From NCBI GenBank assembly GCA_963747765.1, contig CAVVGH010000002.1:1-64000 (forward strand): a DNA stretch of 64,000 bases, given 5' to 3'. The position numbers and the translations under genes are program-made. This document shows positions 24,132 through 32,072 of the stretch, one piece after another; the first letter of the stretch is position 1; the number at the start of each line of letters is the position of its first letter. The notes beneath the pieces are model-generated. The model was not told the origin of the DNA, searched no databases, and worked only from the letters and a program-made list of their open reading frames with translations. The stretch comes from VRUE01 sp963747765. Lineage in GTDB: Bacteria > Actinomycetota > Thermoleophilia > Solirubrobacterales > 70-9.

Positions 24132-25558
24132 TTCCTCCTCCTGAAGACGTCGACGGCACTGCTTCCGAAGGCCGTGGCGTAGACGTTGCGGCTGTCCGGG
24201 CTGACGGCCACCGAGCTGACCCCCCTCAGCGCCCGCCCGCGGGTGCACCCCGGCACCGAGCGCGCCGCGAGGCACCCGGCCCGGCCGGGCTTCTGGACCA
24301 CCACGCCGGATTCCCTTTCGCGATCGAGGACGTCGATCGCACCGGCGGTGAAGGCGGCGACGTACATGCTCGAGCCGTCCGGCGAGACCGCGAGCCCCTC
24401 GGGCGCGGTCATCGCACGGCCAAACGAGCATCCGACCGCGCGCAGGTAGACGAGGCAGGCGGTCGTGCCCGGCTTCTGGGTCAGGATGCCGGCGGCGGAG
24501 CGGCTGAACGAGGTGACGCTGTTGCTGAACAGCGAGGTCACGTACAGATCGCGGCCCGCGGGGCTGATCTCCACGGCGTTGGCGCCGTTCAGCTGCACCC
24601 CCGTCGCGCAGCCCGCCAGTGGAGCGTCGACGATGCAGCCGTTGCCTTCGGTTGGCTGTGCGAGAGCCCCGGTCGACGGGTCGCGGACGAGCTCAGCGAC
24701 GGCGCTGGAGAGGGCGCTCGCAACGTAGACGTTGCTGCCGTCCGGACTGATCGCCATTCCCTCGGGGGCACTCAGGGCTGTGGCCGGGGCGCAGCCCGCG
24801 ATGGCCTCGGCTATGCAGCCGCTGCTGTCCGTTGCCTGGTAGAGGATGCCGTTGCGAGCCCTCTGGAAGATCGCGACGGCGTTGCCGAAGAACGAGCCGA
24901 CGTAGAGGTTGTTGCCGTCCGGGCTGACCATGACCACGTCGGGCCCCAGCAGGGCCCTGCTGGCCGCGCAGCCGGGAATGGGAATTCCCGAGACGCAGCC
25001 GCTGCCGGGCGGAAGCTGGGTGAGAGCACCGGTGGAGCGCTTGCGGTGAAAGGTCGTCACCGAGTTGGCGCCGCGCGACGTCGCGTAGAGGAAGCGGCCG
25101 TCGGGGCTGAGGGCGACCGAGTTCGGCCCCTTCAACCCGATTGCCTTCGCGCAGCCACTCGCCCCTCTTGCAGCGACGCATCCTTCCCTTTCCGGAAGCT
25201 GGGTCAGGGCCCCGGTTCTCCGGTCGCGGGCGAAGACGGCTATGGCGTTGCTTTTCGAGGCGGCAACGTAGACGTTGCTGCCGTCCGGGCTGACCGCGAC
25301 CGCGCGGGAGCCCATGAAGGGCCCCGCCCCCTTCAGGCCCCGTGCCAAGCCGCACCGGCCCGTGTGTGTCGACCGATCGACCAGGCAGCCACGCGGCCCC
25401 GCCAGCTGGGTCAGCGTTCCAACGGTCGGCGCCCTGTGGCGACCGTGACGGGGCGTCGGTGCCCCGAGCGCGATCGACGGAAGCGCGATCAGTGCAAGAG
25501 CCCCAAGCAGTAGCCCTGGCCGAAGCGCGGATCTCGGATATCGAACGTTGAGCGGCAT
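24128..25558 (-). CDS. Secreted lactonase-like beta-propeller protein
   Basis: A 476-residue protein with a signal peptide (LLLGALALIALPSIALG). It has about seven blades carrying (A/E)VSPDGSNVYVAS-type repeats (residues 90-470), each separated by a Cys-bearing loop such as GCVAARGASGCAKAI. The YncE/lactonase-type propeller is clear, while the regular Cys pairs (probably disulfides) are a feature of this group. Its stop overlaps the sulfatase start, so the two are likely a joint extracellular unit. Enzyme activity not assigned. Confidence 0.85.
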   Translation of the reverse strand: MPLNVRYPRSALRPGLLLGALALIALPSIALGAPTPRHGRHRAPTVGTLTQLAGPRGCLVDRSTHTGRCGLARGLKGAGPFMGSRAVAVSPDGSNVYVAASKSNAIAVFARDRRTGALTQLPEREGCVAARGASGCAKAIGLKGPNSVALSPDGRFLYATSRGANSVTTFHRKRSTGALTQLPPGSGCVSGIPIPGCAASRALLGPDVVMVSPDGNNLYVGSFFGNAVAIFQRARNGILYQATDSSGCIAEAIAGCAPATALSAPEGMAISPDGSNVYVASALSSAVAELVRDPSTGALAQPTEGNGCIVDAPLAGCATGVQLNGANAVEISPAGRDLYVTSLFSNSVTSFSRSAAGILTQKPGTTACLVYLRAVGCSFGRAMTAPEGLAVSPDGSSMYVAAFTAGAIDVLDRERESGVVVQKPGRAGCLAARSVPGCTRGRALRGVSSVAVSPDSRNVYATAFGSSAVDVFRRRK

Positions 25559-25665
25559 GTGCCGGAGAGGCAATGCTTTGCGAGGGACAGCGACCCATAA
25601 TCGCAGGACGATCCGGACATCTCCAGGCCGATTGCCGGTTGCGCGTCGATCCCGTGGTCGCGGAA

Positions 25666-26109
25666 CTACGCCCGCGCGGCGATCGCGGCGAGCTCGCCCG
25701 GTCGCAGCAGTCCGAGCAGCGTCCCCCCGTCGACGATCGCCAGGCCTCCCTTGCGCAGCTTCACCCTGGCGCCGGTGAGCCGCGCGACCTCGTTCGAGAA
25801 GTCCGGCTCGTGGCCGACCATCAGCACCTCGCCGCGACCCGCGGCCAGCCCGTCCGTGTCGAATGGACCGCCTCGCAGCTCCCGGGCAACCTCCGGCTCG
25901 ACCGCGAGCGCTCGGCACGCCAGGCGGGCGGTGTCCTTCGCGCGCCGCTTTGGACTCGTAAGGCACGCATCGATGCTCGCCCCAAGCGTCGCCAGCGCCG
26001 CGCCGGCCGCCGCTGCCTGGCGCTCTCCCTTCGCCGTCAGCCTGCGGGCGTCATCGTCGCGGCCCGCCTCCGCGTCACCGTGGCGCAACAGGTAGATCAC
26101 GCTGCGCAT
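25666..26109 (-). CDS. sixA: Phosphohistidine phosphatase SixA
   Basis: A 147-residue histidine-phosphatase-family protein. The catalytic motif LLRHGDAE (His about 10), the second His in MVGHEPDF and SPKRRAKDTAR between them match SixA. It removes phosphate from phosphohistidine proteins. Next to apt on the same strand, 63 nt away. Confidence 0.9.
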   Translation of the reverse strand: MRSVIYLLRHGDAEAGRDDDARRLTAKGERQAAAAGAALATLGASIDACLTSPKRRAKDTARLACRALAVEPEVARELRGGPFDTDGLAAGRGEVLMVGHEPDFSNEVARLTGARVKLRKGGLAIVDGGTLLGLLRPGELAAIAARA

Positions 26110-26172
26110 CCTAGGCGCGTCGGCCGCTCGTCAAAGGCCGAAGCGCGTCGGCCGCTCGCCAGGGGCCGCGCC

Positions 26173-26712
26173 TCAGCGCTCGAACTCGATCAGCGAGAGC
26201 ACGGGACCGTCGAGGCGCTCGCGCCCGCGCAAGGCGGTCAGCTCGACCAAGAAGCTGTAGGCGACGATCGACCCGCCGAGCGATTCGACGAGCTCGGCGA
26301 TCGCGGCGGCGGTGCCGCCCGTTGCGATCAGGTCGTCGTGAACGAGGACGCGGGCGCCGTGCTCGAAGGCATCCCGGTGCACGTGCAGCGCGTCTATCCC
26401 ATACTCGAGCTGGTACTCGGCGCTTTCCGTGCGCCCCGGCAGTTTCCCCGGCCGTCGCGCCGGCACGAAGCCGGCGCCGAGACGCGTGGCGAGTGCCGGC
26501 CCAAGCAGGAAGCCGCGCGCCTCGGCGCCGACCACGATGTCGATCGCGCCAATCGGCTCGAGTTGCTCGTGGAGCAGCTCGATCGCCGCGCGCAGCCCCG
26601 GCGGGCTGGCCAGGAGCGGGGTCGCGTCCTTGAAGCTGATCCCCGCGCCCGGGAAGTCCGGCACCTCTCTGATCAGCTGCTTGAGCTCCACCGCGCTCAA
26701 CTCCGTCTCCAT
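26173..26712 (-). CDS. apt: Adenine phosphoribosyltransferase
   Basis: A 179-residue enzyme of normal Apt length, converting adenine and PRPP to AMP (purine salvage). Signature: the N-terminal IREVPDFPGAGISFKDATPL, GAEARGFLLGPALATRL, and the PRPP loop VLVHDDLIATGGTAAA. The usual VDDLLATGGT has H-D-D-L-I here, with the acidic pair kept. ATG at 26712. Confidence 0.95.
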   Translation of the reverse strand: METELSAVELKQLIREVPDFPGAGISFKDATPLLASPPGLRAAIELLHEQLEPIGAIDIVVGAEARGFLLGPALATRLGAGFVPARRPGKLPGRTESAEYQLEYGIDALHVHRDAFEHGARVLVHDDLIATGGTAAAIAELVESLGGSIVAYSFLVELTALRGRERLDGPVLSLIEFER

Positions 26713-26775
26713 TGTCCGCAACCATATGCGGCAGCACGCTCCGCGAACGCCATCACCGGATGACCATGAAGGAGC

Positions 26776-26781
26776 TAAGGT
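26776..26781 (+). promoter_or_regulatory. -10 box for the leaderless gene at 26788
   Basis: TAAGGT, 6 nt before GTG 26788, with no Shine-Dalgarno at usable spacing. Confidence 0.45.
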
Positions 26782-26787
26782 CTGTAT

Positions 26788-27237
26788 GTGGGCCGTGCTC
26801 TCATCGTCGTGGCATCGCTTGCCGTGCTGACGCTCACCATCGCCGCGCCGGCCACTGCCGCCGCCAGGCCACAGGTGATCTGCATCTCCAACACCAGCTC
26901 GGTCGAGACCCCCGAAGGCCATGACTTGCGGCGCCCGTCCTCGTGCAACCTCCACGCCCGGGGCCAGCCGGCGGCCGATGCCTACATGGTCGAGATGCGC
27001 GGCATCCACTGGCTCAACTGGGGTGGCAGGGTCGCGGTGGGGAAGGGGAAGTCGCTCGTCAACATGGTTGGCCTCGTCTACACCAAGGTGAAGTTGAGCG
27101 CGCCGAAGACCGTCTGCGGGCACCGCATCTTCACGCAGGCCCGCTTCAGGGGGCACAGGGGTGGCTACGGGCCGCCCATGCAGCTGGACAGGCGGCTCGC
27201 CACGACCGTGTGCCCGGTTGCGCTGGGCCCGCCATGA
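26788..27237 (+). CDS. Secreted hypothetical protein
   Basis: A 149-residue protein with a signal peptide (ALIVVASLAVLTLTIAAPATAAA). The mature part has four Cys (VICIS, SSCNLH, VCGHRI, TVCPVA) likely forming two disulfides, and a WLNWGGR segment. GTG start with a leaderless promoter. Its stop overlaps the next ATG (ATGA), so it is co-translated with the metallopeptidase-like gene. Family not recognised. Confidence 0.75.
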   Translation: MGRALIVVASLAVLTLTIAAPATAAARPQVICISNTSSVETPEGHDLRRPSSCNLHARGQPAADAYMVEMRGIHWLNWGGRVAVGKGKSLVNMVGLVYTKVKLSAPKTVCGHRIFTQARFRGHRGGYGPPMQLDRRLATTVCPVALGPP

Positions 27238-27569
27238 CGAAACCCGACAACCCGCAGCTCGACGAGTTCGAGTCGCTGGTGGTGGACGCAATCGACCGGC
27301 TGCCCGAGGAATTCCAGAAGGTGCTGGAGCAGGTCGCGGTCGTGGTCTCCGACCTCGGCAGCGAGGCCCAGGCCTATGGCCATTACTTCGGCGACGGCGT
27401 GGCGCGGGAACGCTACGAGGACCGGATCGTCATCTACCGCGACACGCTGGAGCGCGATTTCGGCCACGACCGGGAGCTGCTCGCCAAACAGGTCGAGCGG
27501 ACCCTGCGCCACGAGCTGGCCCACCACCTGGGGTGGAACGAGCGCGGGGTCGGCGGCCTCGGTCTTTAG
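27234..27569 (+). CDS. Metallopeptidase-family (zincin-like) protein
   Basis: A 111-residue protein with the zinc motif HELAHHLGW (about residues 97-105) at the end of a helix RTLRHELAHHL and an N-terminal FESLVVDAIDRLPEEF typical of the minimal-zincin family found widely in actinobacteria. A downstream acidic ligand may be the E in NERGVGG. Translationally coupled to the upstream secreted protein. Substrate unknown. Confidence 0.85.
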   Translation: MTKPDNPQLDEFESLVVDAIDRLPEEFQKVLEQVAVVVSDLGSEAQAYGHYFGDGVARERYEDRIVIYRDTLERDFGHDRELLAKQVERTLRHELAHHLGWNERGVGGLGL

Positions 27570-27618
27570 ATGTAAATCCTGACCAGGTGGTTCGGCGCGT
27601 TGAGGCGTCTCGGCGGGC

Positions 27619-28050
27619 TCAGCCGGCGAGCGTTGCCTCGACGGCGACCTCGATATTGCCCTTCAGGGCCTGAGAGATCGGACAGTTCTCGCTTGCCTCG
27701 CGAGCGGCCTCCTGGAAGCCCGCCTGATCCAGCCCGGGGACGCTGCCGCGGACCGTGAAGCGGGACGATTTGACACCCTCACCGGGAACGAAGGTGACGG
27801 CGGCGGAGGCCTCGATGCGCTCGGCCGTGTTGCCGCCCTTCGCCAGCACGTTCGAAAGCGCCATGCAAAAGCAGGCCGAGTGGGCGGCCGCGAGCAACTC
27901 CTCTGGGCTGGTGGTCCCCGGCATGCGCTCGGTGCGCGCTGGCCAGGTGACCTCGAACTCCGGCAGGGTGCCGCTGGCGACGGTGGTCGTCCCGCGGCCC
28001 TTGGGCAGGTCGCCCTCCCAAACGGTTGTCGCGTTGCTCTCGGCAGCCAT
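27619..28050 (-). CDS. OsmC-family peroxiredoxin-like protein
   Basis: A 143-residue OsmC protein with its two redox Cys visible in AAAHSACFCMALS (about residue 53) and ASENCPISQAL (about residue 122), and the TSPEELLAAAHS segment. It reduces organic hydroperoxides. ATG 28050 is preferred (GAGGGGAGATCG upstream) over the in-frame upstream start. Confidence 0.9.
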   Translation of the reverse strand: MAAESNATTVWEGDLPKGRGTTTVASGTLPEFEVTWPARTERMPGTTSPEELLAAAHSACFCMALSNVLAKGGNTAERIEASAAVTFVPGEGVKSSRFTVRGSVPGLDQAGFQEAAREASENCPISQALKGNIEVAVEATLAG

Positions 28051-28065
28051 CGATCTCCCCTCCAA

Positions 28066-28372
28066 TTCGGCGGTATGGGCCCGGCGGCCCGTCGGCGTCC
28101 CATCCTAGCCAGGGCGGCCAGCCGGCCAGCCGAGATCCGCACTCGCCACCGACCCGCGGCTGTACGGAGCGCGTCTGATCTATCCTCAGGCCGAACGCCC
28201 CAGTGCGCCTCTCTCCCTCGGGATGACGCGGCTGGGGCTCTTTCACTCTTCCCCTGTGGGCGGAGCGGTTGGGTTGTGGCGCGCGCCGTTAAGGGCGCCG
28301 TAAACGCGGGCCGGGCGGTCGGCTGCGTGATCGGCACCGGGGTCGTTGGCATCGGTGCCCCACTGCTCGGCG
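28066..28372. other. Intergenic stretch without a recognised gene
   Basis: About 300 bp between the OsmC gene start and the terminator of the small secreted protein. I see no supported feature beyond it. Confidence 0.4.
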
Positions 28373-28418
28373 GGCCCGCCAGCTCCAAATGGTCGCCAGA
28401 ACGCAGAGCTGGCGGGCC
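28373..28418 (-). terminator. 13-bp hairpin terminator
   Basis: GGCCCGCCAGCTC (28373-28385) pairs with GAGCTGGCGGGCC (28406-28418) across a 20-nt loop, 12 nt past the stop of the small secreted-protein gene. Confidence 0.55.
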
Positions 28419-28430
28419 TGGGCATTTCGC

Positions 28431-28583
28431 TTACTGCGGTTGGGGCGTTTCCCCACTCGACACGGCATTGCCGTGCGCGTTGGCGCCGTGTGAACTCGAC
28501 ACTCCATGTCCCGCACTGGCAACGGCGGTGGGGGCAGCGATCAACAGGGCGCCGACCGCGAGCGTTGCCGCGACTTTCTTCAT
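28431..28583 (-). CDS. Small secreted protein (50 residues)
   Basis: ATG 28583 with AGGAGG 6 nt upstream encodes a clear signal peptide (MKKVAATLAVGALLIAAPTA, cleavage around VASA) and a mature end of about 26 residues rich in Gly, Ser, His and Ala. No Cys. It is followed by a hairpin terminator and is divergent from the serine protease gene at 28716. The strong Shine-Dalgarno, signal and terminator together support a real gene. Function unknown. Confidence 0.7.
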   Translation of the reverse strand: MKKVAATLAVGALLIAAPTAVASAGHGVSSSHGANAHGNAVSSGETPQPQ

Positions 28584-28715
28584 CCGTTACCTCCTGGTAG
28601 GGGGTCTGGTGATCCTACCCGTAAATAGGCTATGAAAGTCAAGTCTTTTAGGCCCTGAACCTCCAGTCTTTTCGGTACCCTGATATGTCCCTGTCCGCCG
28701 GAAGAAAGGACCCAG

Positions 28716-29546
28716 ATGAGTCGAGCCAGGATCGCAGCCGCTGTCGTCTTCGGCGCCTTGGCCGTGGCGGCAGCGCTTCCCGCCCCCTCGCTGGCCTGGG
28801 CCCCGGCCGGCTCCGCCTCGATCCATCCCGGCGTCCAGGTCTTCAGCGCAGGTGCCCAGTGCACCGCGAACTTCGTCTTCGAGGAAGGTGCCGCCGTCTA
28901 CCTCGGCCAGGCCGCGCATTGCTCGGGTACGGGTGGCTCGACCGAAACCAACGGCTGCACGAGCGACTCGCTGCCGATCGGCACACCGGTTGAAATAAGC
29001 GGCGCCAGCAGACCCGGGAGGCTCGCCTACAACTCCTGGCTGACGATGCAGGCGAGGGGGGAGACCGAGCCCAACGCCTGCGCCTACAACGACCTCGCCT
29101 TGATCGAGATCGACCCGGCCGACGTCGCGAACGTGACCCCATCGGTGCCGCGCTTTGGCGGCCCGGCCGGGGTCGGCGGCGCAGGGGACCCCGGCGCGAC
29201 CGTCTATTCCTATGGCAACTCCGAACTGCGAGGCGGTGTGACCCAGCTGAGCCCCAAGCAGGGCATCCTGGTGCAGAACGAAGGCAACGGCTGGAGCCAC
29301 GAGGTGTACACCGCAACCCCCGGCATCCCAGGCGACTCCGGCAGCGGCTTCCTCAACGAAGCCGGCCAGGCGTTCGGCGTCCTCAGCACCGTGCAGCTGG
29401 CACCCTTGGCCGGCTCGAACGGAGTCGGCGACCTCGGCAAGGAGCTTGCCTACGTGCGTGCCCACAGCTCGTTCGGCGAAATGCGGCTCGTGTCGGGGAC
29501 GGAGCCCTTTGACCCCAACCTGACCAACGCCATCCTGGGGTCCTGA
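28716..29546 (+). CDS. Secreted trypsin-like serine protease
   Basis: A 276-residue S1-type protease with a signal peptide (AAAVVFGALAVAAALPAPSLA). The catalytic triad is visible: His in LGQAAHCSG (about residue 68), Asp in CAYNDLALIEID (about 126), Ser in PGIPGDSGSGFLN (about 208). Conserved Cys flank the His. AAAGGA lies upstream of the ATG. Secreted; substrate unknown. Confidence 0.9.
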   Translation: MSRARIAAAVVFGALAVAAALPAPSLAWAPAGSASIHPGVQVFSAGAQCTANFVFEEGAAVYLGQAAHCSGTGGSTETNGCTSDSLPIGTPVEISGASRPGRLAYNSWLTMQARGETEPNACAYNDLALIEIDPADVANVTPSVPRFGGPAGVGGAGDPGATVYSYGNSELRGGVTQLSPKQGILVQNEGNGWSHEVYTATPGIPGDSGSGFLNEAGQAFGVLSTVQLAPLAGSNGVGDLGKELAYVRAHSSFGEMRLVSGTEPFDPNLTNAILGS

Positions 29547-29589
29547 TCGAGCTTGGCCGGCCAGCGCCCATGCGAGGGCAGCGCGCTCC

Positions 29590-30048
29590 TCAGTTTGGCG
29601 CGCGAAACGCGAGGAGCGGCAGCGCGGCGACGAGCCTGCGGCGCGCCTCAGCCGAGCCGTCGTAGCGAAACCCAGCAAGTCGGGAAAAGACGGCGCGCAA
29701 GAACGGCGCGATGAGCCGGTTGCGACGCTCGTAGCCGGCAAGCACGCGCTCTGCCTCCTCGGGCGCCAGCTTCCGCACCGCTGGTTCGAATCGCAGGCGG
29801 GCGATCTGGATCTCCTCGGCGCCTCCGGCCAGCGCGTTCAGGTACCAGCCCGCCCGCGGTCCGAAGCCCGACATAACGACCGCCTCGCGCCTCTCGCCGT
29901 CCCAGCCGACAACCTCGAGGATCGTGCGATACGAGCGCCCGGAGTGCCTGCCGCGGTGGGTGAGGAGCACGAAACGGTGCCCGAGCAGCGGCCCCGCGCC
30001 GATCCTGTAGAGGAGGGTCGGGGCGCGGAGGAGCCGCTTTGGTTTCAC
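29590..30048 (-). CDS. Deazaflavin-dependent (F420) nitroreductase-family protein
   Basis: A 152-residue protein of the DDN-type split-barrel family: HRFVLLTHRGRHSGRSYRT, LEVVGWDGERREAVVMSGFG and WYLNALAG. Such enzymes use F420H2 in actinobacteria; the cofactor is inferred from the family. The GTG start lies within the last copy of a 26-bp tandem repeat that also forms an overlapping upstream mini-ORF. Confidence 0.85.
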   Translation of the reverse strand: MKPKRLLRAPTLLYRIGAGPLLGHRFVLLTHRGRHSGRSYRTILEVVGWDGERREAVVMSGFGPRAGWYLNALAGGAEEIQIARLRFEPAVRKLAPEEAERVLAGYERRNRLIAPFLRAVFSRLAGFRYDGSAEARRRLVAALPLLAFRAPN

Positions 30049-30092
30049 ACAGCGCCCTCAGTCACCGGTTTCACGCAGTCCCCTCAATCACC
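30041..30092 (-). repeat. 26-bp tandem repeat making a leader ORF
   Basis: Two head-to-tail units carry GTGAAACC. The upstream one starts a 9-codon frame (GTG AAA CCG GTG ACT GAG ...) whose TGA overlaps the real GTG start at 30048 (GTGTGA). This parallels the leader ORFs at 3068-3201. Confidence 0.5.
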
Positions 30093-30111
30093 GGCTCCAC
30101 CCACTCGACAA

Positions 30112-30810
30112 TCACTGCAAATGCGGACTGCCGTCGACCAGCGACGTCGGCACGGGAATCGTGTCGTTGCAGGTCGAGTCGGGATCGTTGTGAAAGTAGT
30201 CGCCGTGGTGGGCCTGGGTGAGCTTGCCGCCGCACGAAAAGCAGGTCCAATCGCGGATGTCTTCCTCCGCGACGTGCGAGCCGATCTGCTCTGTCGGTGT
30301 CCTCGGCGCGGCGGTCTCGACCTGACCGGTGGGCTCAGCCTGGGCCGGGGGCTTCGCCTCGCCGGCGGGCGCCGGGAACACGTCCTCGGGGAGTCCCACT
30401 GGCCCCCAATCGTCGTCGTCCTCAACCACGAGCTCCTCGGGAAACTCGAGCAGTCCGTGCAGGTGCGAGCGCAGTTCCTCGGAGCTCATGAACCCGTCGA
30501 GCCCGTCACCGATGTGCTCCAAGAAAAGGGAGTCCTCCGAGCGGCTGCCCTTGACGGCGTCGTCGATCCGCTCGCCCAGGCCGACGGTCAGTTCGCCCCA
30601 GCGATAGCGGGCGTAGAGCACGCGACCGTCGTCGAGGGCCCCCTCCCATTGCGAAGGGCAGGCGATGCACGTTCTCTTCAGCGACGCGACGACGGGCAGG
30701 CCGTCGGGGGGCACCGGCGCGATCCTGAGCACATTGCCCGACCGGTGCGACAGCACGACGTACTCCCCTTCGAGGTCGCCGCTGACCGATATGCGCCCCA
30801 ACTTCTCCAT
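30112..30810 (-). CDS. Hypothetical protein with a C-terminal zinc-binding motif
   Basis: A 232-residue protein. The N-terminal half has an alternating beta pattern (GRISVSGDLEGEYVVLSH) and a Cys pair CIAC. A Pro-rich acidic linker (residues 140-175) leads to WTCFSCGG...HHGDYFHND..CND, likely a zinc site. Family not recognised. Not in an obvious operon; followed by the tandem-repeat leader of the 30048 gene. Confidence 0.6.
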   Translation of the reverse strand: MEKLGRISVSGDLEGEYVVLSHRSGNVLRIAPVPPDGLPVVASLKRTCIACPSQWEGALDDGRVLYARYRWGELTVGLGERIDDAVKGSRSEDSLFLEHIGDGLDGFMSSEELRSHLHGLLEFPEELVVEDDDDWGPVGLPEDVFPAPAGEAKPPAQAEPTGQVETAAPRTPTEQIGSHVAEEDIRDWTCFSCGGKLTQAHHGDYFHNDPDSTCNDTIPVPTSLVDGSPHLQ

Positions 30811-30852
30811 GGCATTCAGGATGCCAGACCCTCCCGGGAGCGCAAGGTCCCT

Positions 30853-31386
30853 TCAGACTTTGCGGAGCAGGCGCCGCTCCGCCTCGCCCAGCAACCGCAT
30901 CGCCTCGGCTCCGGCCGCCGCCAGGCGGGTCGCCGGACCACCCTTGGTGCACACCGAGCGGCGCCCCCGCCAGGCCAGGAAGGCGAGCACGACCCGCATG
31001 TCCGCCGGCGGGATTCGCTCCACAAGGCCCTCCGCCCGCTCGCGTTGTCTGCGCGCTTCCTCCGCGGCGCTCGGGGGCGGCTCGGGCGGTGGCTGAGGCT
31101 GGGGATCGATCTTCCCTTCGCGCTCCAGGCGCTGCCAGCTCTCCCAGAGGGTCTCGCCGAACTCGGCCCGCTCGGCTTCGTCGAGGTCGCGCAGCGGGTC
31201 GCTGCTTGCCGCAGCGAGCCACGTTCGCAGGTCTCCCCACTCATCGATGTCGGCGAGGCAGTCACGCCAGGCCAGGAATCCGATTACAACTTCGAGCTCT
31301 GAGTCCGGCAGCCGCGCCAGCAGCCGCTGCGCCTGCTCCCGCTCAGTCACGCCCCCCGTGCTGTTGCTCTCCGGCCCGCTGCCCAC
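30853..31386 (-). CDS. Hypothetical protein with an internal duplication
   Basis: A 177-residue helical protein with two similar segments: LLARLPDSELEVVIGFLAWR (about residue 22) and LVERIPPADMRVVLAFLAWR (about residue 122), each followed by a helix, separated by a Pro-rich linker. Family not recognised; such L-x-x-IP-x-x-x-hh-x-FL motifs occur in small dimeric regulatory proteins. Confidence 0.6.
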   Translation of the reverse strand: MGSGPESNSTGGVTEREQAQRLLARLPDSELEVVIGFLAWRDCLADIDEWGDLRTWLAAASSDPLRDLDEAERAEFGETLWESWQRLEREGKIDPQPQPPPEPPPSAAEEARRQRERAEGLVERIPPADMRVVLAFLAWRGRRSVCTKGGPATRLAAAGAEAMRLLGEAERRLLRKV

Positions 31387-32072
31387 CTTCGACGATCGCC
31401 ATCTGTCCGCACCATAGCGTCCGAGAAGAGCCTCCGGCGGTCCCCGGCGAGAACTCGGTCGCGTCTTGTCCTCTGAGCGGCCAACTCAAAGCCCTGATGC
31501 GTATCCGCTTCGCCCCGGCCACCCCACCCGCTCCGACCAGACCACCTCCAGCCGCCCCGTTCGTCATTCGTACCGCTCAGCGACACAAACAGCGAACGGA
31601 GTCTCGATCCTGCCTTCCCGGCCGCTCCGTTCGCTCTTTGTACCGCCCAGCGACACAAACAGCGAACGGAGTCCGTATCCGCTCCGACCAGACCACCTCC
31701 AGCCGCCCCGTTCGTCATTCGTACCGCTCAGCGACACAAACAGCGAACGGAGTTCGTATCCCCGTTCAGGTCACCCCAGCAGCCGCAGCTGTGCGTAACG
31801 GTCCTCCCCTGGCCGCCTGGGCCCTACACAGCCTCCCCCTGCTTGCCCTCCACACCTGCGAGTAGGAGGGCAAGCAGGGGGAGGCTGTTTCTCTCTTCGA
31901 TCATCGAGATGTTCGTCTCGGGTCGACCAGGCCCATTTCGAATGCTTCATCCAGGAATTTCGAGAATCAATGATCGAGGCTCGTCACGCCATGCCCAGGG
32001 ACAAGCAAAGGCTCCACCACCAGGGTGGGTGCGCTGCGAGGGGAAGCGCCACCCTGCAAGGCGCCCGCCGCG
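31387..32072. other. Intergenic stretch holding hairpin-array element 2
   Basis: About 690 bp between two minus-strand genes, filled largely by the element at 31490-31935. No supported gene. Confidence 0.6.
31490..31935 (-). ncRNA. Hairpin-array element, locus 2 (three modules)
   Basis: Complement orientation. A perfect 24-bp stem (31828-31851 with 31865-31888, 13-nt loop) is followed on the minus strand by three mini-hairpin modules: 31701-31752, 31621-31671 and 31552-31601. The stem has TGCTTGCC where loci 1 and 3 have TGTTTGCC, with the opposite strand changed to match. It ends near GCGGATACGCATCAG. Transcription is not shown. Confidence 0.6.

Noticed and set aside
22539..24182. A 547-codon open frame on the plus strand
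   Set aside because: Antisense to the sulfatase, whose catalytic motifs are intact. The frame is a high-GC shadow.
25573..26763. A 396-codon plus-strand frame
   Set aside because: Antisense to sixA and apt, both with clear catalytic motifs.
28289..28522. Minus-strand frame of 77 codons in the protease gap
   Set aside because: It overlaps the better-supported 50-residue secreted-protein gene in another frame and has no start signal.
31347..31865. Open frames through the hairpin modules encoding similar peptides (NSVRCLCRxAV-like and LRSLFVSxSGTNDER-like)
   Set aside because: The peptides recur only because the DNA module repeats, in several frames and both strands, without starts or Shine-Dalgarno sites. 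Structure explains the conservation better.
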